NCBI GenBank assembly: GCA_002337055.1
Contig: DDFG01000001.1
Coordinates: 629,643 to 693,642, forward strand
Length of the DNA stretch: 64,000 bases
Direction of reading: 5' to 3'
DNA from: Betaproteobacteria bacterium UBA1934
Lineage (GTDB): Bacteria; Pseudomonadota; Gammaproteobacteria; Burkholderiales; Rhodocyclaceae
Part shown: piece after piece, positions 33,141 to 41,788 of the stretch
How positions within the stretch are numbered: position 1 is the first letter of the stretch
Layout of the letters: every line of letters starts with the position of its first letter
Made by a program: the position numbers and the translations under genes
The notes under the pieces: generated by a model
Told to the model about the DNA's origin: nothing
The model's input: the letters and a program-made list of their open reading frames with translations, nothing else
Database searches by the model: none

Positions 33141-33914
33141 CTATTTGCCTGCAAAAACGGGTTTGCGCTTTTCCTTGAACGCGCGAATGCCTTCAGCATA
33201 GTCGGCGCTATTATAGACAACGCGGCGCAAACCTTGTACTCGCTCAAAACCCTGTGGCGACATGCTGTGCGCGCCTGCCAGGATACGCATCTGTTCCTTC
33301 ATCACCGAGATGGCAAGTGGCGCGTTCTTGCTGATCGTGTCGGCCAGTGCGTAGGTGAATGCCTCGAGTTCTTCGGTCGCTACGACGTGGTTGATGACTC
33401 CCATGCGTTCCAGTCGCTCGGCCGACAAGGGCTGCGCCGTAAAGAGCATTTCCTTGGCGATATGCAGTGTGGCAGCGTTCATGAAGGTGAGCAGGCCTGA
33501 GATGTTATAGGGCACCCCGTGGCGGGCGGGCGTGGCCGCAAAGGTGACGTCGGGTGCGGCGACGATGATGTCGCAGGCAAACACCGTTTCGCAGCCGCCG
33601 CCCCAGACCGTGCCCTCGATCATGGCGATGATCGGGGCAGGGCAACTTTCGATCTCGCGGATCAACTTGCGCAGCGGATCTTGCCAGCCAAGCGGATCGG
33701 CACCGCTCTCGGGCAACTCGGCCACGTTATGGCCGGCCGACCACACCTTGACCCCGGGTTGGGCACGCAACACGATACAACGCACCTTTTCGGCGCAGAA
33801 AAGATGCAAGGCATCGATCAGTTGTTGAACCAGGGTTTCGGAAAGAATGTTGCGCTTGGCTTCGTTATTCAGGGTGATGGTGCCGATGGCACCGTCGAGA
33901 CGGGTCTGGATCAT
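33141..33914 (-). CDS. scpB: Methylmalonyl-CoA decarboxylase-like crotonase (ScpB type)
   Basis: The protein has 257 residues of the crotonase fold. Along its length it follows E. coli ScpB (YgfG), which decarboxylates methylmalonyl-CoA to propionyl-CoA. Shared segments are CIVLRA, VWSAGHNVAELP with the catalytic-type H62, IEGTVWGGGCE for the oxyanion hole, RHGVPYNISG with Y136, and the C-terminal FERVQGLRRVVYNSADYAEGI. Ordinary enoyl-CoA hydratases have two catalytic glutamates that are not in place here, which favours decarboxylase. Mutase and CoA-transferase partners are absent, so the pathway is not shown by context. Confidence 0.82.
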   Translation of the reverse strand: MIQTRLDGAIGTITLNNEAKRNILSETLVQQLIDALHLFCAEKVRCIVLRAQPGVKVWSAGHNVAELPESGADPLGWQDPLRKLIREIESCPAPIIAMIEGTVWGGGCETVFACDIIVAAPDVTFAATPARHGVPYNISGLLTFMNAATLHIAKEMLFTAQPLSAERLERMGVINHVVATEELEAFTYALADTISKNAPLAISVMKEQMRILAGAHSMSPQGFERVQGLRRVVYNSADYAEGIRAFKEKRKPVFAGK

Positions 33915-34027
33915 GGTGGATCTCGGGCTAAGGCGGTTTCTCGAAGGGCGACGAACGTGCCCGATATCATCGGGCGATCGAACCGATCACCCGCGAGAAT
34001 CGGCCGGACGTCTTGATCTGCAGCCGC

Positions 34028-34210
34028 TCAGAGGCAGCTGCAGATCAAGAAATCCGGCTCGGTCTTCTTCGAGGAGCGGCGCATCTGACGAAGTTCGACG
34101 TTCAATTGCACCTTTTCGTGGCGGCGGCGGGCCTTTTCAGTTTTTTGGTGAGGACCGGCGAGGCGGAACCGGGCGGCGGCCACCAGAGGATTGCGAGGGC
34201 GTTTGGTCAT
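34028..34210 (-). CDS. Small basic hypothetical protein
   Basis: The protein has 60 residues from ATG 34210, with a GGAG site eight bases ahead. The in-frame extension to 34270 is ignored. The sequence is strongly basic (RPRNPLVAAARFRLAG, then KTEKARRRHEKVQL) with a CSC near the C-terminus. It has no membrane helix. Its size and charge suggest an RNA- or DNA-binding protein, but I do not recognise a family. It lies between two divergent units and faces the YitT gene. Confidence 0.55.
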   Translation of the reverse strand: MTKRPRNPLVAAARFRLAGPHQKTEKARRRHEKVQLNVELRQMRRSSKKTEPDFLICSCL

Positions 34211-34415
34211 CTTGACTCCAATCTGGGCAACATATGGAAATGATCGCGCCGGGCTATCGGCCGGCATCAATGGCTGCGTCCCGGCGCGCGGGCGCTATCA
34301 TCGCATATTTCCTGCGGTCAATATCCTGTTTCCCAACCGCGACGGATGGCATCGCGGGAGGCTCGGCGGCATGGTGTTTGCTTCCGGGACGGGATTCATT
34401 TTCGGATGTGGCAAC

Positions 34416-35021
34416 ATGACCTCACAATTTCGACCGCATTCCCTGCTCGACGACGTTCAGGGTGTTGTCGCGGGTACTTTGGTGACCGCGCTGGGCCTCG
34501 CCATGTTCGGCGCTTCAGGGCTGCTGACCGGCGGTGTGGCGGGAATCGCCTTCCTGCTTCATTACGCGTTTGGCGTCGGCTACGGCATCGCCTTTTTTCT
34601 GCTCAGCCTGCCCTTTGTGATTCTGGCGTACAAGAAAAAGGGCAGCCTGTTTACGCTCAAGACCCTGATCACGGTCGCCTTGTTGTCGGCATGCATGGAT
34701 TTGCGGCATTTTGTGATCGACATCGCGCATATCGACCCGGTTTTTGGCGGTGTGATGGGTGGGTTGCTGGTCGGGGTCGGGTTGCTCATGCTCTTTCGGC
34801 ACAACGCCAGTGTCGGCGGCATCGGCGTGCTGGCGATCTATTGCCAGGAGAAACTGGGCTGGCCGGCCGGTAACGTGCAGATGACGCTGGATGGTGTCAT
34901 CCTGGGATCGGCCTTTCTGGTGTTGCCCTGGGATCGGGTGCTCGTTTCGCTGCTCGGCGCCCTGGTGCTCAACATGATCCTGACGATCAACCACAAGCCG
35001 GGGCGCTATACCGGCATGTGA
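34416..35021 (+). CDS. YitT family membrane protein
   Basis: The protein has 201 residues from ATG 34416; a longer frame opens at 34191, but that part overlaps the small basic gene and looks noncoding. Five to six hydrophobic helices carry the YitT pattern: LVTALGLAMFGASGLLTGGVAGIAFLLHY, then the FFLLSLPF and VMGGLLVGVGLLMLFRHNASVGGIGVLA regions. The protein lacks the usual C-terminal DUF2179 domain, as do many proteobacterial members. Function is unknown; transport has been proposed for the family. Confidence 0.85.
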   Translation: MTSQFRPHSLLDDVQGVVAGTLVTALGLAMFGASGLLTGGVAGIAFLLHYAFGVGYGIAFFLLSLPFVILAYKKKGSLFTLKTLITVALLSACMDLRHFVIDIAHIDPVFGGVMGGLLVGVGLLMLFRHNASVGGIGVLAIYCQEKLGWPAGNVQMTLDGVILGSAFLVLPWDRVLVSLLGALVLNMILTINHKPGRYTGM

Positions 35022-35321
35022 TGACTACTCGTTGCCATTTATAGAATGAATGCGACAAATTGCTCGACGCAGGAAACGCTTTCCGCTACAATTCTACTTG
35101 TGCACTGCAACATGCATGTTCACTAGTCGCATCGCGAACCCATTCACGATAAAGCGTACAGCCCCAAGCGCCCGCACCATCATGCGCTGTCCCGGCTCGA
35201 TGCTTTCAGGCCGGATATCCCCTAGAGATTTCTTGCATTTCGTTGGTTGGCGCTGCATTTTTGCGCTCTCGCTCCGCCCTGTCGGGTTGGCGCGCGGCGT
35301 CCATATTGACGAAAGAAAATC
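35022..35321. other. Leader region of rhlE
   Basis: There is no supported gene in these 300 bases. Open frames on either strand lack ribosome-binding sites and credible composition. The stretch ends in an A-rich ribosome-binding region (GACGAAAGAAAATC) just before rhlE. Long structured leaders are known for some DEAD-box helicase genes under cold-shock or autoregulatory control; I cannot show that here. Confidence 0.35.
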
Positions 35322-37055
35322 ATGAATTTTTCCGAACTCGGCCTGCATCCGGCCGTCTTGCAAGCGTTAACCGATTCCGGCTACACCGAGCCGACCCCCG
35401 TTCAGGCGCAGGCCATTCCCGCCGCGCTGGAGGGCCGTGACCTGATGGTGTCGTCGCAGACCGGCTCCGGCAAGACTGCCGCCTTCATGCTGCCCGCCAT
35501 CCATCGATTCGCCGAAGATCCGCGCCAGGCACCGCCCAGAACCTTCAATCAGGAACGTCAGGGCGCCCGTGCTCGCGGCGAGCGCCCGCGTTTTCAGCCG
35601 GCCCAACCGCGCCTGCTGGTGTTGACGCCGACGCGCGAACTGGCCATGCAGGTCACCGCCGCGACCGAGAAATACGGCGCCCATCTGCGTCGCTTGCGTG
35701 CCGTCTCGATTCTGGGCGGCATGCCGTACCCGAAGCAACTGCAACTGCTCTCGCGCAACCCAGAAATTCTGGTGGCGACGCCGGGTCGTCTGATCGACCA
35801 CCTCAATTCCGGCAAGATCGATTTCTCGGCACTGGAAATGCTCGTGCTCGACGAAGCCGATCGCATGCTCGACATGGGATTCATTGAAGATATTGAAGCC
35901 ATCGTTGCCCATACGCCTGCCGAGCGCCAGACCATGCTCTTTTCGGCCACACTAGAGGGCGAGGTCGCCAAACTGGCCGAGAACCTCACCCGCGATCCGC
36001 TGGTGATCCGTATCGCCAACGCGCAAACGCGGCACGAGAACATCGAGCAACGTATTCACTTTGTCGACGATCTGGCGCACAAGAACCGGCTGCTCGATCA
36101 TCTGTTGCGTGACGCTGAGTTGCATCAGGCGCTGGTTTTTACAGCGACGAAACGAGATGCCGATTTGATCGCCGACGATCTTGTCGAGGCTGGATTTTCT
36201 GCCGCCGCGCTGCATGGCGACATGCAGCAACGTGCTCGTAACCGCACGCTCGAAAATCTGCGCCGCGGCAATATCCGCATTCTGGTGGCGACCGACGTGG
36301 CCGCGCGCGGCATCGACGTGCCGGGCATCACGCACGTCTTCAATTACGATCTGCCCAAGTTTGCCGAAGATTACGTTCACCGTATCGGACGCACCGGCCG
36401 CGCCGGGCGTTCCGGGCTAGCGATTTCGCTGGTTCATCATGCCGATGGCTTTCATGTGAAGCGGATCGAGCGCTTTACCCGCCAGAGCATCAATGTGGAT
36501 GTGGTGCCGGGCCACGAGCCCAAGAAGTCGGCGCCCGAGCGCAAGACCAAGCCGGGTGGCTGGAAATCGGGTCAGGGCAAGCGATTTGGCGGTCAGCTGC
36601 AAAGCGAGTGGCGTGGTGCGCCGCGCCGCGACGGGCAGGGAGGCGGCTTCCGCCGTGACGGCGAAACGCCTTCGAGCGGCGGGTTCCAGCAGCGCGATCG
36701 CGCTCAAGGCGACCGACCGGCGTACCCGCCCCGTGAGCGCGAGTTTTCGGGAGACCGCCCGGCCTTCGCCGGCAAGCGCGAATGGCAGGGTGAGAAACCG
36801 GCCTTTTCGCGTGAGGGTAAGGCCGGTGGTTTCAGCCGCGACGGAAAGGCGGGTGGTTTTGATCGCGGGGGCAAACCGGCGGGTTTTACCCGTGAGGGTA
36901 AGCCGGGTGGTTTTTCCCGCGACGCCAAACCTGCCGCGTTTTCGCGTGACGGACAGGGCCAAGCCCCCCGCTCGGAATCGGGCGAGCGCAGTTTCAAGAA
37001 ACCCGGCGGGTTTTCCAAGCCCAGCAACGGTCCGCGCCGCTTCGAGCGCGGCTGA
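35322..37055 (+). CDS. rhlE: ATP-dependent RNA helicase RhlE
   Basis: The protein has 577 residues. It is a DEAD-box helicase: Q motif (FSELGLHPAVL, PTPVQAQAIP), SSQTGSGKTAAF, PTRELAMQV, DEADRMLDMGF, SATLEGEV, and HRIGRTGRAGR are all present. The region after about residue 385 is a long basic, Gly/Arg/Phe-rich tail containing five 9-residue repeats (36810-36944). RhlE helps ribosome assembly and can join the degradosome; rne is also in this window. The core has an insertion of about 35 residues between motif I and motif Ia (RFAEDPRQAPPR to RPRFQPAQPR) typical of betaproteobacterial RhlE. Confidence 0.94.
   Translation: MNFSELGLHPAVLQALTDSGYTEPTPVQAQAIPAALEGRDLMVSSQTGSGKTAAFMLPAIHRFAEDPRQAPPRTFNQERQGARARGERPRFQPAQPRLLVLTPTRELAMQVTAATEKYGAHLRRLRAVSILGGMPYPKQLQLLSRNPEILVATPGRLIDHLNSGKIDFSALEMLVLDEADRMLDMGFIEDIEAIVAHTPAERQTMLFSATLEGEVAKLAENLTRDPLVIRIANAQTRHENIEQRIHFVDDLAHKNRLLDHLLRDAELHQALVFTATKRDADLIADDLVEAGFSAAALHGDMQQRARNRTLENLRRGNIRILVATDVAARGIDVPGITHVFNYDLPKFAEDYVHRIGRTGRAGRSGLAISLVHHADGFHVKRIERFTRQSINVDVVPGHEPKKSAPERKTKPGGWKSGQGKRFGGQLQSEWRGAPRRDGQGGGFRRDGETPSSGGFQQRDRAQGDRPAYPPREREFSGDRPAFAGKREWQGEKPAFSREGKAGGFSRDGKAGGFDRGGKPAGFTREGKPGGFSRDAKPAAFSRDGQGQAPRSESGERSFKKPGGFSKPSNGPRRFERG
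36810..36944 (+). repeat. Five tandem 27-base repeats coding RxGKxxGFx units
   Basis: Within the rhlE tail five consecutive 9-residue units (REGKAGGFS, RDGKAGGFD, RGGKPAGFT, REGKPGGFS, RDAKPAAFS) are encoded by degenerate 27-base repeats. Such arrays vary in copy number between strains and create low-complexity RNA-binding tails. Confidence 0.85.
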
Positions 37056-37116
37056 GCGACCAGGCAACACCCCGCCGCGACAGCGGCGGGATACCGTAGC
37101 CTGCTAAAATCGCGGC

Positions 37117-37578
37117 ATGGATGACGAATTTTTCATGCGCGAAGCGATTTCGCTGGCGCTCTCGGCGGAATGCTTGGGCGAAGTACCCGTGGGCGCGGTG
37201 GTGGTCAGGGACGGCGAAATCGTCGGGCGCGGCTTCAATGCCCCGATCGGCGAATCCGACCCGACTGCCCACGCCGAGATCGCCGCCCTGCGCGATGCGG
37301 CCCGCAAGCTCAGCAACTACCGTTTGCCAGGGTGCGCGTTGTACGTCACCCTGGAGCCGTGCGCCATGTGCGCCGGCGCCATCATTCATGCCCGCATCGC
37401 CCGCGTCGTTTATGGCGCGCGCGACTACAAGACGGGCGTTCACGGCAGCGTCGTCGATCTGTTCGCGGTTGAACGGCTGAATCACCACACCACCGTCGAG
37501 GGCGGTGTGCTGGCGGAAGAATGCGGCCAGCTGCTTTCCAATTTCTTTACAAACCGGCGCGCGGCGCGCGAGTCATGA
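37117..37578 (+). CDS. tadA: tRNA-specific adenosine deaminase TadA
   Basis: The protein has 153 residues. It converts the wobble adenosine of tRNA-Arg(ACG) to inosine. The zinc and proton-shuttle motif is HAEIAAL (H52, E54) and the zinc cysteines are in EPCAMCAGAI (C82, C85). The FMREAISLA start and the region around VVYGARDYKTG support TadA over cytidine deaminases. A TAAAAT box lies only 12 bases before the ATG, so the transcript leader may be very short. The stop overlaps the next start (ATGA). Confidence 0.96.
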   Translation: MDDEFFMREAISLALSAECLGEVPVGAVVVRDGEIVGRGFNAPIGESDPTAHAEIAALRDAARKLSNYRLPGCALYVTLEPCAMCAGAIIHARIARVVYGARDYKTGVHGSVVDLFAVERLNHHTTVEGGVLAEECGQLLSNFFTNRRAARES

Positions 37579-38057
37579 GGCTGCGCGTTTCCGTCGCCCA
37601 ACAGCGGCTGGACATACTGGCCGATGACGGTGCCGTGTTGAAGTCGTATGCGATATCGACCGCCAAGGCGGGGGTGGGCGAGGAACCCGGCAGCTACTGT
37701 ACGCCACGCGGGCTGCACCGTATCCGCGCCAAAATCGGCGAGGGTGCGCCCATGGGGGCCGTCTTTGTCCGCCGCCGGCAGACCGGCGAAATCTGGACAC
37801 CGCAACTGGCGGAAGCTTACCCGGGGCGGGATTGGATTCTCACCCGCATCCTGTGGCTTTCAGGTTGCGAGCCTGGGCGCAACCGCCTCGGGCGCTGCGA
37901 TACGATGCGGCGCTACATTTACATTCACGGTAGCCCGGACAGCGCACAAATGGGCGTGCCCGGCTCGCACGGCTGCATTCGCATGCGAAATGCCGATATG
38001 GTCGAATTGTTTGACCGCGTGCCCGTCTATACCGAAATCGAGATTTGCGAGGAATGA
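37575..38057 (+). CDS. L,D-transpeptidase (YkuD domain) without signal peptide
   Basis: The protein has 160 residues from ATG 37575, overlapping the tadA stop. The YkuD active site is complete: H118 (IYIHGS) and SHGCIRM with the nucleophile C134 and R136. L,D-transpeptidases cross-link peptidoglycan stem peptides or attach lipoproteins outside the inner membrane. This one begins directly with the beta-rich domain (MRLRVSVAQQRLDIL) and no signal or anchor is visible. The open frame extends upstream inside tadA but has no signal-like stretch. Either it is exported in another way or it has a cytoplasmic role. Confidence 0.88.
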   Translation: MRLRVSVAQQRLDILADDGAVLKSYAISTAKAGVGEEPGSYCTPRGLHRIRAKIGEGAPMGAVFVRRRQTGEIWTPQLAEAYPGRDWILTRILWLSGCEPGRNRLGRCDTMRRYIYIHGSPDSAQMGVPGSHGCIRMRNADMVELFDRVPVYTEIEICEE

Positions 38058-38059
38058 GC

Positions 38060-38950
38060 ATGAAAGTCGGATTCATCGGTCTGGGCATCATGGGGCGTCC
38101 AATGGCGCTGAACCTGTTGAAGGCAGGTTTCGACCTGACCGTCTGGGCGCGGCGGGAAGCCTCGATGCAGCCTTTGCTGGCAGCAGGCGCGCATGGTGCG
38201 GAAAGCCCGGCGGCAGTGGCTGGGCAGGTCGATGTCGTCATTTCGATGGTGGCCGATGCGCCGGATGTCGAAGCCGTTATGCTGGGCGAGCGGGGCGTCT
38301 GCCATGGCGCCCGATTGGGACTGGTCGCAGTCGACATGAGCACCATCGCGCCGGATGCCGCACGCGGCATCGGGTGGAGATTATCCGGGTGCGGAATCGA
38401 CTTTGTCGACGCACCGGTCTCCGGTGGTGAGGTCGGCGCGATTGCGGGCACGCTGTCGATCATGGCGGGCGGCAGCGCGGCTGCCTTTGCACGCGCTCGT
38501 CCCGCATTCGCGGCCATGGGCAAGAACATCGTCCATGTCGGCGAATCGGGCGCGGGGCAGGTCGCCAAGGCGGCTAATCAGATTTTGACCGGGGTTGGTG
38601 TGTTGGCCGTCGCCGAGGCACTGCTGTTCGCGCGCAAGAACGGGGTGGATCCTGCCAAAGTGCGCGAGGCGATGCTGGGCGGTGCCGCCCATTCGCGCAT
38701 ACTGGAGAACCACGGTCAGCGCATGCTCGACCGCCAGTTCAAGCCCGGCTTCAAGGCCTGGATGCACCAGAAGGACATGAACATCGTCATGCATGCCGCG
38801 CACCGCCTGGGTTTGTGTCTGCCTGCCAGCGCCGCCGCGACGCAAGCGCTGAACGCCATGGTCGGCAAGGGGCTGGGCGAGGAAGACTCCATCGCCGTGC
38901 TCAAGGTGCTGGAATCGCTGACCGGCGAGCTGCCTCTCGACGGAAAATAG
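38060..38950 (+). CDS. NAD(P)-dependent 3-hydroxyacid dehydrogenase family protein
   Basis: The protein has 296 residues from ATG 38060, with GAGG seven bases ahead; ATG 38054, which overlaps the previous stop, is an alternative. The Rossmann motif is GFIGLGIMGRPMALNL. The substrate-binding signature is FVDAPVSGGEVGAIAGTLS, and the catalytic lysine lies in GAGQVAKAANQ. These place it with 3-hydroxyisobutyrate dehydrogenase, tartronate semialdehyde reductase (GarR/GlxR) and related enzymes. The substrate cannot be fixed by sequence. It is the third gene of the tadA operon. Confidence 0.88.
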   Translation: MKVGFIGLGIMGRPMALNLLKAGFDLTVWARREASMQPLLAAGAHGAESPAAVAGQVDVVISMVADAPDVEAVMLGERGVCHGARLGLVAVDMSTIAPDAARGIGWRLSGCGIDFVDAPVSGGEVGAIAGTLSIMAGGSAAAFARARPAFAAMGKNIVHVGESGAGQVAKAANQILTGVGVLAVAEALLFARKNGVDPAKVREAMLGGAAHSRILENHGQRMLDRQFKPGFKAWMHQKDMNIVMHAAHRLGLCLPASAAATQALNAMVGKGLGEEDSIAVLKVLESLTGELPLDGK

Positions 38951-38955
38951 CGCGT

Positions 38956-39681
38956 TCAGGCCGCTGGCGAGCCGCCCGCACCGAAACGTCTTTCGGCGAG
39001 CTGGACGGCGCCGTCTCGATGACACATCAGCACCGTCGAGGCGCGCGTGCCGTAGGTTTCCGATTTGACGAAAATCGCTGACAACAGGCGTTCCCATTCC
39101 AGCGGTACGCCGGTAGTCGGCAATGCGTGATCGGGAACGATTTCGTCGTCCGCGAGAATCGAAAAAAACGGCCCGGCATCCGGCAAATGCCGCAGTGCCT
39201 CACGGAAGCGGTTTTTTGCTGTGGTCAGTTTGGGCCAGGGCGTGTCGAGCAGGTGGTTGGATAAGCCGTAAATGCCCGGCGCGAGCTGTCGCGCTGCGCC
39301 ATCACGGTTCGAGCGATACCAGAGTTGATGACGATCCGCGACCAGCAGATTGAAGCCGGAATAGTGGGCGCCGTTGATATCCTGGGCGTAATCCTCCGGT
39401 GACATGTCGCCACGCAGGAAATCACCGGGCAGGCCGCCACGCGAGCGGGACCCTTTTGGCACACCCGGCTCGCGGACGTTGGTGACCGCGGCGAAACGGC
39501 CATCGTCGCGCGCTGCCAGCCAGGTGCCACCCGCCTCCAGATCGCGCCCGCCGACAATACGTGGATCATCGGGCCAGCGACCGGCATCGGCGGTCGGCCG
39601 CGCGTAAAACTCGTCGCGGTTGGCAGCAACGACCAGCGGATAGTCCGGGTGCGCCTGCCAGGCGATCAGGATCAGGCACAT
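38956..39681 (-). CDS. NRDE (TANGO2) family protein
   Basis: The protein has 241 residues. The name-giving motif NRDE is at 21-24 (AANRDEFY), and C2 after the initiator Met is in the position of an N-terminal nucleophile. Other family traits are GGRDLEAGGTWL and LSNHLLDTPWPKL. The eukaryotic homologue TANGO2 has been linked to haem trafficking and lipid metabolism; bacterial function is not settled. It starts two bases after the ygfZ stop, so the two are likely co-transcribed. Confidence 0.92.
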   Translation of the reverse strand: MCLILIAWQAHPDYPLVVAANRDEFYARPTADAGRWPDDPRIVGGRDLEAGGTWLAARDDGRFAAVTNVREPGVPKGSRSRGGLPGDFLRGDMSPEDYAQDINGAHYSGFNLLVADRHQLWYRSNRDGAARQLAPGIYGLSNHLLDTPWPKLTTAKNRFREALRHLPDAGPFFSILADDEIVPDHALPTTGVPLEWERLLSAIFVKSETYGTRASTVLMCHRDGAVQLAERRFGAGGSPAA

Positions 39682-39682
39682 C

Positions 39683-40705
39683 TCAATCGACCGGATTGAC
39701 CGCCGTCGCGAGGATGGAGGGGCCGTCCAGCGCCCGCAGCCGCGCCGTGGCGGCGAAATTGGACTGAATCACCGCCAGCGCCACATATCCGCCCTCGGGT
39801 GCCTGTGCCGAGGTGACGATCTTGCCGATACTCTGGTCGGGATTCTCCGGCGACTGGAGGTCGTCGCCCGCGGCGAGCGGCGCGTCGCTTTTGACGCGGA
39901 AGAGATGCCGTTTGACCTTGCCAAGGTATTGCGTGCGCGCCACGATTTCCTGGCCCGGATAACAGCCTTTGTGGAAACTGACGCCGCCGATCTTCTCGAA
40001 ATCGGCCATTTGAGGCACGAATTCCTCGCGCGTCGCGGCAGTGATGACGGGCAGCGCGGCCTCGATATCAAGCCAGTGCCAGACAGGTAGCCCGGCTGGG
40101 CGGGCATGTGCCGCCAGTTTGGTCCAGAGCGCGGGCGCCTGCTCTGCCGCCACCGCAACCAGATAGCGATTGTTGTCCAGGCAAATGACGCGAACGGCAT
40201 CGGCTTCAGTCGACTTCAGAGCCTCCGACGGTGCCGTCAGTCCTGCGGAGGCGAGTGCGGAAACCGCCTGCGGCCCGGCGATGCCGATCAGAACGGTGGT
40301 GTTGCTGGCATCGGTCAGAACAACCTTGGCGCGCAACACATACATCTGCAAGCGTTTCTGGATCGCCGCGACCAATTCGGTCGCCAGGCTCAGGCGATAC
40401 GCGTCGCCGTTGCGCCAGATCACAAAACTGGCCAGCATGCGCCCCTTGGCGGTGCACCAGGCGGAATGCTGGGCTTGATCCGGTGCCAGATGATTGATGT
40501 CGCTCGTCAGTTGATTGTGCAGGAAGGATTTGGCGTCGTCGCCAGCACACTCGATCAGGCCGAAGTGGGTCAGCGGGACAAGGACGGTACCGCTTTTTGC
40601 TGCTTGCAATTCGGCGGCCGCATCGCCGAAATCGGCCAGTTCGCCGGATTCGCTCTGGAAACGGGCCGCCTGGGAGATCAGGAAGTCATGCCATGGGGTG
40701 TTCAT
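39683..40705 (-). CDS. ygfZ: Folate-binding protein YgfZ
   Basis: The protein has 340 residues. YgfZ/Iba57 proteins aid assembly or repair of iron-sulfur clusters and bind tetrahydrofolate. The hallmark KGCYPGQE motif is present, followed by VARTQYLGKVKR. The N-terminal half has SFLHNQLTSDI and SAWCTAKGRML, typical of the family. Divergent orientation with mltG (77 bases between starts as annotated) is the usual betaproteobacterial arrangement. Radical SAM enzymes encoded here (YgiQ type, MoaA) are possible clients by analogy with E. coli. Confidence 0.94.
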   Translation of the reverse strand: MNTPWHDFLISQAARFQSESGELADFGDAAAELQAAKSGTVLVPLTHFGLIECAGDDAKSFLHNQLTSDINHLAPDQAQHSAWCTAKGRMLASFVIWRNGDAYRLSLATELVAAIQKRLQMYVLRAKVVLTDASNTTVLIGIAGPQAVSALASAGLTAPSEALKSTEADAVRVICLDNNRYLVAVAAEQAPALWTKLAAHARPAGLPVWHWLDIEAALPVITAATREEFVPQMADFEKIGGVSFHKGCYPGQEIVARTQYLGKVKRHLFRVKSDAPLAAGDDLQSPENPDQSIGKIVTSAQAPEGGYVALAVIQSNFAATARLRALDGPSILATAVNPVD

Positions 40706-40714
40706 GTTCTGCTC

Positions 40715-40742
40715 TTGGTGAAGGGTCGTGGCCGATTATAAT
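40715..40742 (+). promoter_or_regulatory. Possible promoter of mltG
   Basis: A perfect TATAAT (40737-40742) with a weak TTGGTG (40715-40720) 16 bases ahead. If used, transcription starts near 40749, which excludes the GTG at 40728 and points to GTG 40782 as the mltG start. Confidence 0.5.
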
Positions 40743-40781
40743 GCGCCTTCCTTACCGACCGGCCAGCCGCCGCCAAGTTCC

Positions 40782-41777
40782 GTGCGTTTCCTGCGTGTTT
40801 TCCTGCTCCTGCTCGTTGTCGCCGCGGTTGCGTTGGCGGGTGGGTTGTATTGGTGGGCAAATGAACCTGTCCGGATGGCCTCTTCGCCGGTTGAGTTTCG
40901 CATCCTGCCCGGCACCGGCTTGCGCGGCATCGCCGCCCAGGTGGTCGAAGCGGGGGTCGATACCGACCCCCGTCTGCTGGTCGCACTCGGGCGCTGGATG
41001 GGAGCCGAAAAATCGCTCAAGGCCGGCAGTTATGCCGTTCATGCAGGCGTGACACCGTTGCTGCTGCTGAAGAAACTGACGGCCGGCGATGTGTCACAGG
41101 GCGAGATCAAGCTGCTGGAAGGGTGGACGTTCCGGCAATGGCGCGAAAAGCTCGACGCCCATCCCGACCTAACACACGATTCGAGCGGTTTGAGCGAGGC
41201 CGATCTCCTGCGCCGCCTCGGGTTGCCGTACCCGCAGGCGGAGGGGCTGTTCTTCCCGGATACCTATCTGTTCGACAAGCATTCCAGCGACATCGAGCTG
41301 CTTGCCCGCGCCGCGCGAGGCATGCAGCGCCGGCTTGAGCTCGAATGGAATCAGCGCGCTGCCGGTCTGCCGTATCAGACGCCCTACCAGGCGCTGACCA
41401 TGGCCTCTATCGTGGAAAAGGAAACCGGGCGCGACGCCGACCGGCCGATGATTTCGGCGGTATTCGTCAATCGTCTGCGGATCGGCATGCTGTTGCAAAC
41501 CGACCCGACCGTGATTTATGGGCTTGGCGAACGGTTCGACGGCAACCTGCGCAAGCGCGATCTGCTTGCTGACACGCCGTACAACACCTATACCCGCGCC
41601 GGGCTGCCACCGACGCCCATCGCCATGCCTGGGGTGGCGTCGCTGCGGGCCGCGATGAATCCGGCCAACAGCGACGTGCGGTACTTTGTCGCGCGCGGGG
41701 ATGGCAGCAGTCAGTTTTCGCGCACGCTGGAAGAACACAACCGCGCGGTCAATCGCTACCAAAGAGGCGGCAAATGA
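40782..41777 (+). CDS. mltG: Endolytic transglycosylase MltG
   Basis: The protein has 331 residues from GTG 40782, which puts the membrane helix (RFLRVFLLLLVVAAVALAGG) directly at the N-terminus; GTG 40728 would add 18 residues but overlaps the TATAAT box. MltG cuts nascent glycan strands in the periplasm. A LysM-like domain (about 40-100) precedes the YceG domain, with the catalytic Glu in ASIVEKETG and the supporting motifs SAVFVNRL, LQTDPTVIYG and PYNTYTRAGLPPTPIAMPG. The stop overlaps an ATG four bases before, and tmk follows 11 bases later, as in many proteobacteria. Confidence 0.94.
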   Translation: MRFLRVFLLLLVVAAVALAGGLYWWANEPVRMASSPVEFRILPGTGLRGIAAQVVEAGVDTDPRLLVALGRWMGAEKSLKAGSYAVHAGVTPLLLLKKLTAGDVSQGEIKLLEGWTFRQWREKLDAHPDLTHDSSGLSEADLLRRLGLPYPQAEGLFFPDTYLFDKHSSDIELLARAARGMQRRLELEWNQRAAGLPYQTPYQALTMASIVEKETGRDADRPMISAVFVNRLRIGMLLQTDPTVIYGLGERFDGNLRKRDLLADTPYNTYTRAGLPPTPIAMPGVASLRAAMNPANSDVRYFVARGDGSSQFSRTLEEHNRAVNRYQRGGK

Positions 41778-41788
41778 GGGGGAATGCA

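Noticed and set aside
35050..35363. Overlapping frames of about 90 codons on both strands ahead of rhlE
   Set aside because: Neither has a ribosome-binding site or sensible composition, and the rhlE start is clear.
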